In this document: piece by piece, positions 40,891-49,577 of the stretch | Layout: the number at the start of each line of letters is the position of its first letter | Numbering within the stretch: the first letter of the stretch is position 1 | Assembly (NCBI GenBank): GCA_031550605.1 | Contig: JAVBOK010000011.1 | Location: forward strand, 1-64,000 | From: FLUQ01 sp031550605 | Lineage (GTDB): Bacteria > Desulfobacterota > Desulfovibrionia > Desulfovibrionales > Desulfovibrionaceae | Reading direction: 5' to 3' | Length of the DNA stretch: 64,000 nucleotides | The notes under the pieces: generated by a model | The model's input: the letters and a program-made list of their open reading frames with translations, nothing else | Databases searched by the model: none | Told to the model about the DNA's origin: nothing | Translations under genes and position numbers: made by a program

Positions 40891-42711
40891 ATGAGCATTA
40901 AACGGATGGTGAATATTTCTTGGGTCTTTTTTCTGACGGTTTTTTTGTTGCTGGGGTACGGACTGTTCAGCGTATGGGAAAACGCATCTTCGCGCGATGC
41001 AGCGCAGACAGCGCGCCAGAAGTCATTCCTCCTTGCCGGTGAATTGCAGCAGAGTTCGGAAAATCTGACAAATTATGTCCGAATGTATGCCGTCACCGGC
41101 GAAGAAACGTTCGCCACGGCGTACTGGGACGTCGTCAAGGTGCGTTCCGGCGACGCGCCCCGGCCTTCCGGCCTGCTCATTGCCTCCGGCCAGCGCGTTT
41201 CTCTGACCAGGCTTATGGAAGAAGCCGGATTCACGTCGGACGAATTGGGGCTGTTGCAGCAGGCGGGAAAACTTTCCGACGGGCTGATTCTGCTTGAGAC
41301 GGAGGCCATGCACGCGGTGAAGGGGGAATTCCGCGACGACGCGGGAGGCTTCACCAAAAAGGGCCAGCCGGATACCGCTTTGGCGGCCAGGCTGGTGTTC
41401 AGCAAGGAATACCGTGACCATGTGCGGAAAATAATGGAGCCGATATCCGTTTTCCGCCAGAGACTCACCGAGCGGCTGGACAATGCCGTGCACGCGAAAA
41501 CGGCGGGTTTTGAAAAAAGCCTGTGGCTGCTGATCGGCCTTTCTTCGGTGATGACGCTTGCCGCGCTGGGGTTTCTGATTTTTCTCAATCAGACGGTCGT
41601 TCGCCCCATCCTGCAATGTGATGCCTTCGCGCAGCACGTGACGCAGGGCAATTTTGAAAGTCGCATGGCATACCAGAGCGCCAATGAGATAGGATCCCTG
41701 GCCGATTCGTTGCGCAGCATGGTGAAGAACCTGCGCGAACGCATCGCCCACGCGGAGGAGGCCACGAACAAGGCCGAAGCGCAATCCGCCCTGGCGGCGG
41801 AAGCTTCCCGCAACGCGGAGAGCGCCAGAATCGCGGCGGAAAAAGCGAAAAGCGCGGGCATGCATCAGGCCGCCGACCAGGTGACGGCCATCATGCGGGA
41901 TGTCACGGTCAGTTGCTCCGCGCTGCACACCCAGGTGGACAACGCTTCGAAAGGGGCACTGGCCCAGCGGCAGCGCGCGGGAGAAACGGCGACGGCCATG
42001 GAGCAGATGAACGCGACGGTTCTGGATGCCTCGCGCAACGCCGGCGTTGCGGCGGATTTCTCGGAAAAAGCGCGGCAACAGGCGCTTTCCGGGGCCGATG
42101 TCGTGCGCGACGTGCTGGGCGCCATCACGGCGGTCAGGACATCCACCGACAAGCTGCAGCAGAATCTGGCCCGGCTGGGCGAGCGTGCCGAAGGCATCGG
42201 CGAAGTGTTGGGCATCATCACCGATATCGCGGACCAGACCAATTTGCTGGCCCTGAACGCGGCCATTGAAGCCGCGCGGGCCGGCGAGGCCGGGCGCGGG
42301 TTTGCGGTCGTGGCGGACGAGGTGCGCAAACTGGCGGAAAAAACCATGCAGGCCACGCATCAGGTGGGCGAAGCCGTGGGCGCCATTCAGCGGGACGCCG
42401 CCTCCAGTATCCACGATATGGGCGAGGCCGCCGGTTCCGTCAAGCGCAGCACGGAACTGGCCCAGACCGCGGGCACGTCGCTGCAGGAAATCGTGGCCAT
42501 CGTGAACGAAACGGCAAATCAGGTCCGGGCCATTGCCGCGGCGGTGGAAGAACAGTCCGCCACCAGCCGCGCGATCAGCCGCAACACGGACGAGGTGCTG
42601 GCCACGGCGGAAGCGACGGCCGGCGCCATGACCCATTCGGTGGATGCCCTCAAACGTCTGACGACCCTGACCCGCAACATGGAAAAGCTGGTGGAGGATT
42701 TACGGAAATAG
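40891..42711 (+). CDS. Methyl-accepting chemotaxis protein
   Basis: A 606-residue transmembrane chemoreceptor. TM1 is at about residues 10-28, then a periplasmic sensor of about 180 residues, TM2 near 210-235 (SLWLLIGLSSVMTLAALGFL), a HAMP region, and a cytoplasmic coiled coil with the CheA/CheW-binding tip DIADQTNLLALNAAIEAARA. The ATG at 40891 has a GGGGG site and is chosen over an upstream frame. The ligand is unknown. No CheR-binding pentapeptide is seen at the C-terminus (ends VEDLRK). Confidence 0.93.
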   Translation: MSIKRMVNISWVFFLTVFLLLGYGLFSVWENASSRDAAQTARQKSFLLAGELQQSSENLTNYVRMYAVTGEETFATAYWDVVKVRSGDAPRPSGLLIASGQRVSLTRLMEEAGFTSDELGLLQQAGKLSDGLILLETEAMHAVKGEFRDDAGGFTKKGQPDTALAARLVFSKEYRDHVRKIMEPISVFRQRLTERLDNAVHAKTAGFEKSLWLLIGLSSVMTLAALGFLIFLNQTVVRPILQCDAFAQHVTQGNFESRMAYQSANEIGSLADSLRSMVKNLRERIAHAEEATNKAEAQSALAAEASRNAESARIAAEKAKSAGMHQAADQVTAIMRDVTVSCSALHTQVDNASKGALAQRQRAGETATAMEQMNATVLDASRNAGVAADFSEKARQQALSGADVVRDVLGAITAVRTSTDKLQQNLARLGERAEGIGEVLGIITDIADQTNLLALNAAIEAARAGEAGRGFAVVADEVRKLAEKTMQATHQVGEAVGAIQRDAASSIHDMGEAAGSVKRSTELAQTAGTSLQEIVAIVNETANQVRAIAAAVEEQSATSRAISRNTDEVLATAEATAGAMTHSVDALKRLTTLTRNMEKLVEDLRK

Positions 42712-42737
42712 GGCGCGGTGTTCTCACGCATTGCAAC

Positions 42738-42778
42738 GAAACCGGGCGTTTTCCGCGATGCGGGAAACGCCCGGTTTC
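42738..42778 (+). terminator. Terminator after the chemoreceptor gene
   Basis: GAAACCGGGCGTTT pairs perfectly with AAACGCCCGGTTTC, and the stem extends by four more pairs to a five-base loop. It lies 26 bases past the stop. There is no long T-run, so it may depend on stem strength or protect the 3' end. Confidence 0.75.
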
Positions 42779-42979
42779 ACAGTACCTTCGCGTTTTTCCA
42801 TCCGCCAGTTCGCGCACGGCGCGGCGCATTCTTTTTCCCGCCGCGGGGCATGCCGCGCTGTCCGCTTGCAAACGGCCGCTTCTCCGCGCTGCGTGCCCGC
42901 CGGAGCGTTTTCACGGCGAAAACGCTTTCGGGTCCGGCGCCTTGCGGCACCGCCTGCGCGGGAGGAAACCCCGCCTCCG

Positions 42980-43195
42980 TCAGGATTGCGCCGCCCTGGC
43001 CCTGCGCACGACAACGCTTTCGCCGCCGACGCCCCAGCTGTCCCAGGGAATTTCCTCAATCACCACGACGGTGGTGGCCGGGTTTTTGCCCAGAACGTCG
43101 ACCAGCATCTGCGTGGACCGTTTGATCAGTTCGGCTTTTTGTTCAGCGGTGGGGGAATCTTCACCGCCGGTTATCTTGATGTTGACAAAGGGCAT
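42980..43195 (-). CDS. 4-oxalocrotonate tautomerase family protein
   Basis: A 71-residue small tautomerase. The catalytic Pro follows the start Met (MPFVNIKITGGEDSPTAEQK), and the body has LVDVLGKNPATTVVVIEEIP. These form hexamers or dimers that shift keto/enol forms of small acids. The substrate is unknown. It lies 11 bases behind rrf2 in the same direction, so it may belong to the hmc transcript. Confidence 0.88.
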   Translation of the reverse strand: MPFVNIKITGGEDSPTAEQKAELIKRSTQMLVDVLGKNPATTVVVIEEIPWDSWGVGGESVVVRRARAAQS

Positions 43196-43206
43196 GGTTT
43201 TCTCCG

Positions 43207-43671
43207 TCAGTCGGTTGGGCCCGGGTTGTAGGTCGGTGAGGCGATGCAGGCGTCTTCCGGGCAGAAACAGGCATCACGCAGCATGTCTTCCAGGGAAACA
43301 GTATTCAGGGTGTCGCGCATGGCGTGCACGGCGCGGGTCCAGATGGACCTGGTGGCGCACGTGTTCTTGCGCGCGCAGCCATCCGGAGTCTTGAACGCTT
43401 CCACGGCCTGGTCGCCGTTTTCCAGCAAAAAAATTACATCCCCCATGTGGATGGCGGATGCGTGCATGTGCAAACGGTAGCCGCCGCGGGGGCCGGCAAC
43501 GCTTTCGATATAGCCGCCCCGTCGCAGGATGGTGCAAAGTTTTTCAAGGTACTTTGCCGAAATATGTTGCCGTTCCGCGATATCACGCAAGGGAACGGGT
43601 CCGTTTTCCTCGTTCAGGGCCACATCCATAAGCAGGCGGGTGCCGTATCTGCTGCGGGTGGTGAATTTCAT
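43207..43671 (-). CDS. rrf2: Rrf2-family transcriptional regulator
   Basis: A 154-residue repressor-type protein. The winged HTH spans residues 1-65 (FTTRSRYGTRLLMDVALNEE, then ISAKYLEKLCTILRRGGYIE). A cysteine set (DGCARKNTCATRSIW, plus CFCPEDAC at the C-terminus) probably binds an Fe-S cluster, as in IscR/NsrR. It is downstream of hmcF; the family was named from the gene in this place in Desulfovibrio vulgaris, where it represses hmc. The partner Rrf1 (response regulator) gene is absent here. Confidence 0.9.
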   Translation of the reverse strand: MKFTTRSRYGTRLLMDVALNEENGPVPLRDIAERQHISAKYLEKLCTILRRGGYIESVAGPRGGYRLHMHASAIHMGDVIFLLENGDQAVEAFKTPDGCARKNTCATRSIWTRAVHAMRDTLNTVSLEDMLRDACFCPEDACIASPTYNPGPTD

Positions 43672-43789
43672 ACTCGAACGCTCTGTGTGCTGCCCGGCTT
43701 GCCCCGGCCGCGAGATTTCGGAAACTGCCGGAGCGTCGGGCGGTCCGGAGCGGCCTCTGCCCCCGGACCGGTGACGTTTCCGCGCGGGG

Positions 43790-45193
43790 CTATTCGTCGC
43801 CGTCCTCGTCCTCTTCCCGGGGCTTCAGATGATCCGGCACGATGACCATGCTCAGGATGACCGGTTTGAGGAAAGACCATTTAATGCCGATGTGGTATTC
43901 TTCCTCCAGGTCGCGGATGGCGTCCCAGCAGTTGTGGCAGGGCGCGATGACCATTTTCGCGCCGGTGGCCAGAATCTGGTCGCGTTTGGTCAACAGCGCC
44001 TGGTTGCGCTGTTTGCGGAATCTGCCGATGCCGTTCAGACCGCCTCCGCCGCCGCAACAGTAGTTGTCCTCGCGGTTGGGCGACATTTCGCGGAAATCTT
44101 CGGCGATGTAGCTCATGATCTCGCGGGTGTAGTTCGCCAGCCCGTGATTGCGCACATAGTTGCACGAATCCTGTAACGTGACCGGTCCCTTGATGCGTTT
44201 GGCCGGGTCGATCTTCAGCTTGCCGGTGCGCAAGGCTTCGGCCAGCCACTGCACGTAGTGGATGTATTCCGCGGGGGGCCGTCCGTCGGGCCTGCCCGCC
44301 CAATACGGGCCTTCGATGACCGTGGCCCGGTGGGCGTGGCCGCATTCGGTGCCGATCACGCGTTTGGGCCGCAGGCGTTCAATGGCGCCGTACACGTTGA
44401 GCACGTTGTTTTTGCAGGCTTCCCAGTCACCGGCGAACATGGCGAGCGATGTCTGCTCCCAGCCTTCGCTGGGCACGGTCCATTTTTCGCCCGCGATGTG
44501 AAAAAGGATGGCCGCCTGCGCCACGTCCTCGGGATAATGTTTGGGCTCGCGCGCGTTGAGGGTGTACATGATGTCCGCGTCTTCGACGTCCACGGGAATT
44601 TCCAGCTTGGGCCATTCCTCGCAGTTTTCTTCGACCATCCATTCGCAGGTATCCACCCAGTCTTCGCTGGTGACGTCCATCTGGGCCTTGTACACCCGGT
44701 GCATGCCGGACCCGATCTTCAGTTCCCAGGGCACGAATCCCTGCGAGAACAAAAGGCCGCGCAGATAGCTGAACATGACCCCCATGTCGATGCCGTGGGG
44801 GCAGTATGTGCCGCAGCGGTTGCAGCAGGTGCATTTGGCCCAGGCCACCTCCATGGCGTCGCGCATGAAGGCGCCGTCGACCCGGCCTTTGCGCCGCACG
44901 ATTTCGCCCAGGGTGGACTGGATTTTATACGCCGGCACCTGCCTGGGATCGCGGTTGGAAACCCGGTAAAAAAAACAGCTGTTGGCGCACATGCCGCAAC
45001 GGGCGCAGATTTCCAGCCAGGTCAGGGTGCGCGACCGGCAGGTTTTTTGGATCGTGTTCCACAGCGCGGCGCTGTCCACGTCCAGTTCTTCCAGTTCCTT
45101 GTAGTACCGGATCCCGCCCTTGTCGGCCAGCAGGGTCTTGAGGGCTTCTTCCGTATTGACGGGATTTCTGTTGCACAAGATGCCTTCAGGCAT
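43790..45193 (-). CDS. hmcF: HmcF-like, HdrD-type iron-sulfur protein
   Basis: A 467-residue cytoplasmic protein. Two [4Fe-4S] motifs lie near residues 63-130 (CARCGMCANSC and CTCCNRCGTYCPHG). The C-terminal half has one CCG-type set: C in QDSCNYV, CC in NYCCGGGGG and CxxC in APCHNCWD, the binding pattern of the noncubane cluster of heterodisulfide reductase HdrB/D. It likely passes electrons between the membrane subunits and a cytoplasmic thiol/disulfide partner such as DsrC; the partner is inferred. It is the last of five hmc genes in a row. Confidence 0.88.
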   Translation of the reverse strand: MPEGILCNRNPVNTEEALKTLLADKGGIRYYKELEELDVDSAALWNTIQKTCRSRTLTWLEICARCGMCANSCFFYRVSNRDPRQVPAYKIQSTLGEIVRRKGRVDGAFMRDAMEVAWAKCTCCNRCGTYCPHGIDMGVMFSYLRGLLFSQGFVPWELKIGSGMHRVYKAQMDVTSEDWVDTCEWMVEENCEEWPKLEIPVDVEDADIMYTLNAREPKHYPEDVAQAAILFHIAGEKWTVPSEGWEQTSLAMFAGDWEACKNNVLNVYGAIERLRPKRVIGTECGHAHRATVIEGPYWAGRPDGRPPAEYIHYVQWLAEALRTGKLKIDPAKRIKGPVTLQDSCNYVRNHGLANYTREIMSYIAEDFREMSPNREDNYCCGGGGGLNGIGRFRKQRNQALLTKRDQILATGAKMVIAPCHNCWDAIRDLEEEYHIGIKWSFLKPVILSMVIVPDHLKPREEDEDGDE

Positions 45194-45216
45194 GGGAGAC
45201 TCCTCTCAGGTCCTCT

Positions 45217-45897
45217 TTACCAGGGGAAGCAGGGGCCGCGGTACCGGCCGCCGCGCTTGATGCTGTAATCCATGCCCAACTGCCCGCGGGACATGAAGAA
45301 GAGAACGATGTGCGACAATTTGGTAAAGGGCGCGGCGACCAGCATCACTTCGCCACTCAGCATGTGCAGAATCAGCCAGGCCTCATAGCCCGGCGCGCTG
45401 CAGACGGCCAGAAACCCGGTGACAAAGGGAACCAGAACCAGCGCCAGGACGCCGTAATCCCGCCAGGTGGTCAACACGCGCACTTCCGGCAGGGTCAGGC
45501 GGCGCAGAATAATGCACGCGGCGGCGATAATGGTGCAGGCGGTCAATACATCGGCCATGTCCTGGGGCATGGTCGGCAAACCGAAACCCACGGCGCTGCG
45601 CAGCACGGTGCTGTGCCCGACGAGGAACAAGGGCACGAAAACGGCGCCCAGGTGAAAGACGAAGGTGCACAGGGTGAAGAACGGTGAGCCGCGCCAGCCG
45701 TGAGTGCCGTAGGGCACAAGCCAGCGGTATACGGACTGGGCCGCGCCTTTCAGGCCGGTTTTCAGGTGGGGCCGGTACGCGACCCGGTCCAGCTGCCAGT
45801 CCAGGCCCCTGACATACCATACGCCCCGCCAGACAAGCCCGCCGAAAAAAACGAGCAGGGACAACACCAGGCCGGGTCCGGTCAAAAATCCGTACAT
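45217..45897 (-). CDS. hmcE: HmcE-like cytochrome b (NarI-type) membrane subunit
   Basis: A 226-residue inner-membrane protein with about five helices, of the NarI/DsrM type. Candidate heme b ligands are the histidines in FVFHLGAVF, LVGHSTVL, LILHMLSG and KLSHIVLF. It probably oxidises or reduces menaquinol and passes electrons to HmcF. hmcF follows after 23 bases and hmcD precedes by 12. Confidence 0.87.
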   Translation of the reverse strand: MYGFLTGPGLVLSLLVFFGGLVWRGVWYVRGLDWQLDRVAYRPHLKTGLKGAAQSVYRWLVPYGTHGWRGSPFFTLCTFVFHLGAVFVPLFLVGHSTVLRSAVGFGLPTMPQDMADVLTACTIIAAACIILRRLTLPEVRVLTTWRDYGVLALVLVPFVTGFLAVCSAPGYEAWLILHMLSGEVMLVAAPFTKLSHIVLFFMSRGQLGMDYSIKRGGRYRGPCFPW

Positions 45898-45909
45898 AGG
45901 GTTTTCTCC

Positions 45910-46053
45910 TTAGAACTTCCTGATGTCCTCGTCCCGTTCGCTCAGAAATCGCCAGAACCAGGCCAGCGCCACGAGGCCCGCGCCCATGAGCACATAGGTG
46001 ATGGTCTTGGAGTGCAGCATAAAGCCGTGCAGAGAATGAAACACGCCGTCCAT
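45910..46053 (-). CDS. hmcD: HmcD-like small membrane protein
   Basis: A 47-residue protein: MDGVFHSLHGFMLHSKTITY, one membrane helix (VLMGAGLVALAWFWRF) and a charged tail ending RDEDIRKF. Its size and its place between the NrfD-type and NarI-type subunit genes match HmcD. It is preceded by a GGGGG-type ribosome site and lies nine bases after hmcC. Its exact role in the complex is unknown. Confidence 0.85.
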   Translation of the reverse strand: MDGVFHSLHGFMLHSKTITYVLMGAGLVALAWFWRFLSERDEDIRKF

Positions 46054-46062
46054 AAAGCCCCC

Positions 46063-47295
46063 TCAGTGGGTGTCCCGGTAGCCGGGGTGGCTGCGCAGCA
46101 CCGGCATCAGCGCGCAGATGACGCGATAGGCCGTGATGATCAGGGTGGTGATGAAAACCAGCATGAGAATTTCCATCACGCTGGGGACATAGCGTTCTTC
46201 CCAGGGCAGCTGCCAGTTGAAGGCGAACAGGTAGATGATGAAGCGGTTCAGCAGAATGCCCGCGATGGTCACAAACGCGGCCAGACGGATCAGGCCCACG
46301 CGTTTTTCCCGCACGCCCGCGGCGAACATGACCATCGGGGCGGCGATGAAGCCGATCATCTCCAGCAGATACAGGGCGCCGTATCCGGTGTTCAGGTACC
46401 CCCAGCCGTTGTTCATGGCCAGATCGAAAATGCGGATGGCCAGATACCCGGCCATGACGAAAGCCGCGCCCTTGGCGGAAAGCAGGGCCACGCCGTCGGC
46501 GGCGTCCAGATATTCGGCGTCGGCCATGCTGCGCTGCCATCTGCTGGAGAAAACCCCTTCGGCGATGACCACGGAAAGGCCGGCAAAGATGCTGGAGACG
46601 AAAAAGAACACCGGAATGTGCGGGGAATACCACAGGGGATGAAGCTTGCCCGGGCTGGTCAGGATCAGAGCGCCCAGCGATGACTGGTGCATGGTGGAGA
46701 GCACGATGCCGAAAACGGTCAGCGGCAGGATCAGGCGGTGGACAAAGGCGCGCAGTCTGCCCCAGCCGGTCCACTCGCAGGCGGCGGGTATCCATTCGAT
46801 GAACAGCACGCTGAGGTACAGAAAAACGCAGATGCCCACCTCGAACAGCAGCGAAGTGGTGCCCTGGGAGATGAAGATGGGATAGATCAGTTTCCAGGGC
46901 TGGCCCACGTCGTAGTGCAAGGTGCCGACCATGGCGATGAGATAGCCCAGAAAGGCGCAGGTGACGGCCGGGCGCACCACGGGTTTGTACTGTCTGAGGC
47001 CGAACAGGTAATAGGCGGCGCAGACGCAGTAGCCGCCGGCGGACAGGGCCACCCCGGCGATCTTGTATGGGTTCCAGATGCCCCAGGGCGTATTGTCGTC
47101 CAGGTTGGTGATGCCGCCCAGGCCCAGAGTGAAACGCAGCAGAGTCAGCAGCGCGCCCATGGCCAGGATGGCCGCGGTGACGATGTTGGCCGGCGTGCGC
47201 GGAACGGACGGCAGGCTTTTCACGGCGTCCAGAATGATCTGCACGCCCGGATCGGTTTTGACGGCTGCCAGTTTGGATCGCAGAACGGCGCGCAT
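46063..47295 (-). CDS. hmcC: HmcC-like (NrfD/PsrC family) quinone-interacting membrane subunit
   Basis: A 410-residue inner-membrane protein with about ten helices, of the NrfD/PsrC family that exchanges electrons with menaquinone without bound heme. Typical stretches are NLDDNTPWGIWNPYKIAGVA, and HVHPLWYSPHIPVF-like KLHPLWYSPHIPVFFFVSSI near residue 225. Its ATG overlaps the hmcB stop by one base. It presumably contacts the Fe-S subunit HmcB on the periplasmic side. Confidence 0.9.
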   Translation of the reverse strand: MRAVLRSKLAAVKTDPGVQIILDAVKSLPSVPRTPANIVTAAILAMGALLTLLRFTLGLGGITNLDDNTPWGIWNPYKIAGVALSAGGYCVCAAYYLFGLRQYKPVVRPAVTCAFLGYLIAMVGTLHYDVGQPWKLIYPIFISQGTTSLLFEVGICVFLYLSVLFIEWIPAACEWTGWGRLRAFVHRLILPLTVFGIVLSTMHQSSLGALILTSPGKLHPLWYSPHIPVFFFVSSIFAGLSVVIAEGVFSSRWQRSMADAEYLDAADGVALLSAKGAAFVMAGYLAIRIFDLAMNNGWGYLNTGYGALYLLEMIGFIAAPMVMFAAGVREKRVGLIRLAAFVTIAGILLNRFIIYLFAFNWQLPWEERYVPSVMEILMLVFITTLIITAYRVICALMPVLRSHPGYRDTH

Positions 47296-48536
47296 CAGGC
47301 GTCCTCCTCACCGGAAGAGGGTTTTTTCGGGGCCGGGGTTCTGGTGCCGGCGTTTTTTGCCGGGGCGGGTTTAGCCTTGGCGGACGGCCCCCCGGGGCTG
47401 GCTGCGGGGATGGCGGCGGCCCTGGCTGCCTTCTGGGCTTCTTCAAGCTGCGCCGTCGCTTCGTCCCTGGCTTTTTCCGCGGCTGCCAGGGCTTCGTCCC
47501 TGGCCTGCAGGGCGGCTGCCTGTTCTTTCTGGGTTTTGGCCAGGGCGGTTTCCTTGTCCTTTTCCGCCTTGGCCAGCGCGGCGGCCTTATCTTTGGCCGC
47601 CTTTTCCTCCGCCGCTTCCACGGCGGCCCGAACCGCCATGCTTTGCTCTTGCGCCGCGATTTTTTCCTTGCGTTTGGTCATGGCGTATGCGCCGGTCAGC
47701 AGCACGGGCCACAGCCCCGCCACCAGGGGCACCGCGCCCAGCGCGCCGGCGGTCAGTTCGGGCACGGAGGTCCTGCCCAGCTCGGGCTGGCCCAGATCCC
47801 GATGCGGCACGGGGGAAAGATACAGCCAATTGGTGCCGCCCATTTCCGTTTCACCGTAAATGTGGCTCACATACCGTTGCGGGGTTTGGGCGATGCGTTC
47901 CCGCGCGATGCGCAGCAGTTCGGTCCGTTTGCCGAACAGCAGCGCGCCGGTGGGACAGCCTTCAACGCAGCCGGGCAGCTTGCCCTGCCGCAGGCGCGGC
48001 TCGCACAACGTGCACTTGTGCACCAGCGGATACAGCGCCTTGTTATACTCATAGCTGGGCACGTTGAAGGGGCAGGCCACCATGCAGTAGCGACAGCCCA
48101 CGCACAGGTGGGGTTTGTATGTCACGGAACCGTCGGGGTTCTGGACGAAAGCCTTGACGAAACAGGCGGACGCGCAGGCCGGCTCCAGACAGTGGTTGCA
48201 CTGCTGCTTGCGGAAAACGGGCCGGTCGTCGCCGGGTACGGACGCGTATTTGTTGACGACGGTGTAGCTGTCAACCGTGGGGCGGCGTTTTTTGTCCAGA
48301 ACGGACAGATCGGCAAAGGGCGTCCTGGGTTTGGGTCTTTCATTGACCGTCGCGCAGGCTTCCTCGCATTTGCGGCAGCCGATGCACAGAGTGGAATCAT
48401 GCAGGACGCCGACGGCGTCCGCGTTGGGCCTGATCCCGGTTCCGGATGCGGATGCGGCCTGGGCCACGCCCGCGGCGGCAACGGTGGCCGCGCCTCCGGT
48501 CAGCCCGAGAAGTTTCAGAAAATCTCTGCGATCCAT
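47295..48536 (-). CDS. hmcB: HmcB-like periplasmic Fe-S subunit with Tat signal and long cytoplasmic tail
   Basis: A 413-residue protein. A twin-arginine signal (MDRRDFLKLLGLTGGAATVA) leads into a ferredoxin-like domain with four cysteine sets for [4Fe-4S] clusters: CIGCRKCEEAC, CNHCLEPACASAC, CVGCRYCMVACP and CTLCEPRLRQGKLPGCVEGC. A membrane helix near residues 260-285 (AVPLVAGLWPVLLTGAYAM) follows. The last 125 residues are an Ala/Lys/Glu coiled-coil tail that should face the cytoplasm. In known Hmc complexes it takes electrons from the multiheme HmcA, which is not encoded next to it here. Confidence 0.88.
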   Translation of the reverse strand: MDRRDFLKLLGLTGGAATVAAAGVAQAASASGTGIRPNADAVGVLHDSTLCIGCRKCEEACATVNERPKPRTPFADLSVLDKKRRPTVDSYTVVNKYASVPGDDRPVFRKQQCNHCLEPACASACFVKAFVQNPDGSVTYKPHLCVGCRYCMVACPFNVPSYEYNKALYPLVHKCTLCEPRLRQGKLPGCVEGCPTGALLFGKRTELLRIARERIAQTPQRYVSHIYGETEMGGTNWLYLSPVPHRDLGQPELGRTSVPELTAGALGAVPLVAGLWPVLLTGAYAMTKRKEKIAAQEQSMAVRAAVEAAEEKAAKDKAAALAKAEKDKETALAKTQKEQAAALQARDEALAAAEKARDEATAQLEEAQKAARAAAIPAASPGGPSAKAKPAPAKNAGTRTPAPKKPSSGEEDA

Positions 48537-48909
48537 GGGCAGGCTCCTTGCCGGGAGAGTCGGGCGGAAAATCCTCCTGATTAAGGAGGACTTAGACTTT
48601 ATATCCTGTCAATGCCCACGAGTCAAGGCGGCGAGAGCGGCGGCCGCGGGCGCGGGCCCGTCATCCCGCGCGCGGGTCGTGTTTTCGAGCTGTTTTTTAT
48701 CCGCGGCGCGCCCAACGCCTGTCCGGCCCTATCCGCCTGTTCCGGATCGGCGTGTTTCCGCGCGGATTCGGAAGCAACCGGAGAACTGCCGGAAAGTTTC
48801 GCCGCCTCCCGGATGCGGCGCGGCCTCCGGCCGCAACGCTCCCGTTGCGGGGGGCGCCGCTTTTCTGTATGGTGCGCGTCACGGCAGGTCATGCCGTTCA
48901 GGAGGAACC
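48537..48909. other. 373-base divergent region between hmcB and ppiA
   Basis: Contains the hmc leader with an inverted repeat (48572-48590), an AT-rich patch at 48590-48612 with TTGACA on the minus strand (48607-48612), a GC-rich stretch, and the ppiA leader with GGAGG. There is no trace of a multiheme (CxxCH-rich) reading frame, so no remnant of hmcA. Confidence 0.6.
48572..48590. promoter_or_regulatory. Inverted repeat upstream of hmcB, candidate Rrf2-type operator
   Basis: TCCTCCT-gatta-AGGAGGA, perfect seven-base arms, 36-54 bases upstream of the hmcB ATG. It lies between a possible -35 element (TTGACA, minus strand, 48607-48612) and the gene, where a repressor site is expected. It could instead be an RNA hairpin, since one arm resembles a ribosome site. 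The link to Rrf2 is inferred from the operon. Confidence 0.4.
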
Positions 48910-49497
48910 ATGCGCAAGTGGATTTTTCGCGGCCTCGTGCTGGCCGCCGTTCTGACTCTGGGCGCCGCCGGGGCGCGGGCCGCCGAACGGTCTCTGGTGA
49001 AAATGGAAACCGGCAAGGGCGACATCGTCATTGAACTGTTTCCGGCCAAGGCCCCGCGGACCGTGGCCAACTTTCTGCAGTACGTGCAGTCCGGGGCTTA
49101 CGACGGGACCATTTTTCACCGGGTCATCGGCGATTTCATGATTCAGGGCGGCGGGTTCGACCCGGACATGCGCCAGCGTCCTTCCAACGCGCCCATCCGC
49201 AACGAGGCGGACAACGGATTGAAGAACGAGCGGTACACCATCGCCATGGCCCGTACCGGCGATCCGCATTCCGCCACCAACCAGTTTTTCATCAACGTGA
49301 AGAACAACGACTTTCTGAACTACAAGGCGCCCAACCCCGACGGCTGGGGATATTGCGTGTTCGGCAAGGTGGTTGACGGCATGTCGGTGGTCGACGCCAT
49401 CAAGGCCGTGCCTACGGGCAACCGGGCGGGACACCAGAATGTGCCCAGGGAACCGGTGGTGATCAAAAAGGCGTACGTGTTCAAACTGGCGAAATAG
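48910..49497 (+). CDS. ppiA: Periplasmic peptidyl-prolyl cis-trans isomerase (cyclophilin)
   Basis: A 195-residue protein with a signal peptide (FRGLVLAAVLTLGAAGARAA) and a cyclophilin domain. Hallmarks: TIFHRVIGDFMIQGGGFDPD (with the catalytic Arg), ATNQFFINVKNNDFLNY and YCVFGKVVDGMSVVDAIKAV. It helps fold exported proteins. GGAGG lies four bases before the ATG. It is a single gene with its own terminator, divergent from hmcB. Confidence 0.94.
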   Translation: MRKWIFRGLVLAAVLTLGAAGARAAERSLVKMETGKGDIVIELFPAKAPRTVANFLQYVQSGAYDGTIFHRVIGDFMIQGGGFDPDMRQRPSNAPIRNEADNGLKNERYTIAMARTGDPHSATNQFFINVKNNDFLNYKAPNPDGWGYCVFGKVVDGMSVVDAIKAVPTGNRAGHQNVPREPVVIKKAYVFKLAK

Positions 49498-49525
49498 GCG
49501 TCGGCGACCGACCCCGCGTGACACG

Positions 49526-49563
49526 GCAACGGCCTTCCGGCGACATCACCGGAAGGCCGTTGC
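49526..49563. terminator. Bidirectional terminator between ppiA and dnaE
   Basis: A perfect 15-bp stem (GCAACGGCCTTCCGG with CCGGAAGGCCGTTGC) around an eight-base loop, placed 28 bases after the ppiA stop and 14 bases past the end of the convergent dnaE gene. No T-run, but stem and position fit a shared terminator. Confidence 0.82.
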
Positions 49564-49577
49564 GTGCGGGCTCATGA

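Noticed and set aside
43790..48536. Tmc or Nhc complex instead of Hmc
   Set aside because: The order Fe-S subunit, NrfD-type subunit, 47-residue protein, NarI-type subunit and HdrD-type subunit, followed by rrf2, fits Hmc; Tmc lacks the NrfD subunit and Nhc lacks the E and F subunits.
48537..48909. A degenerate hmcA upstream of hmcB
   Set aside because: No series of CxxCH codons in any frame and the interval is far too short.
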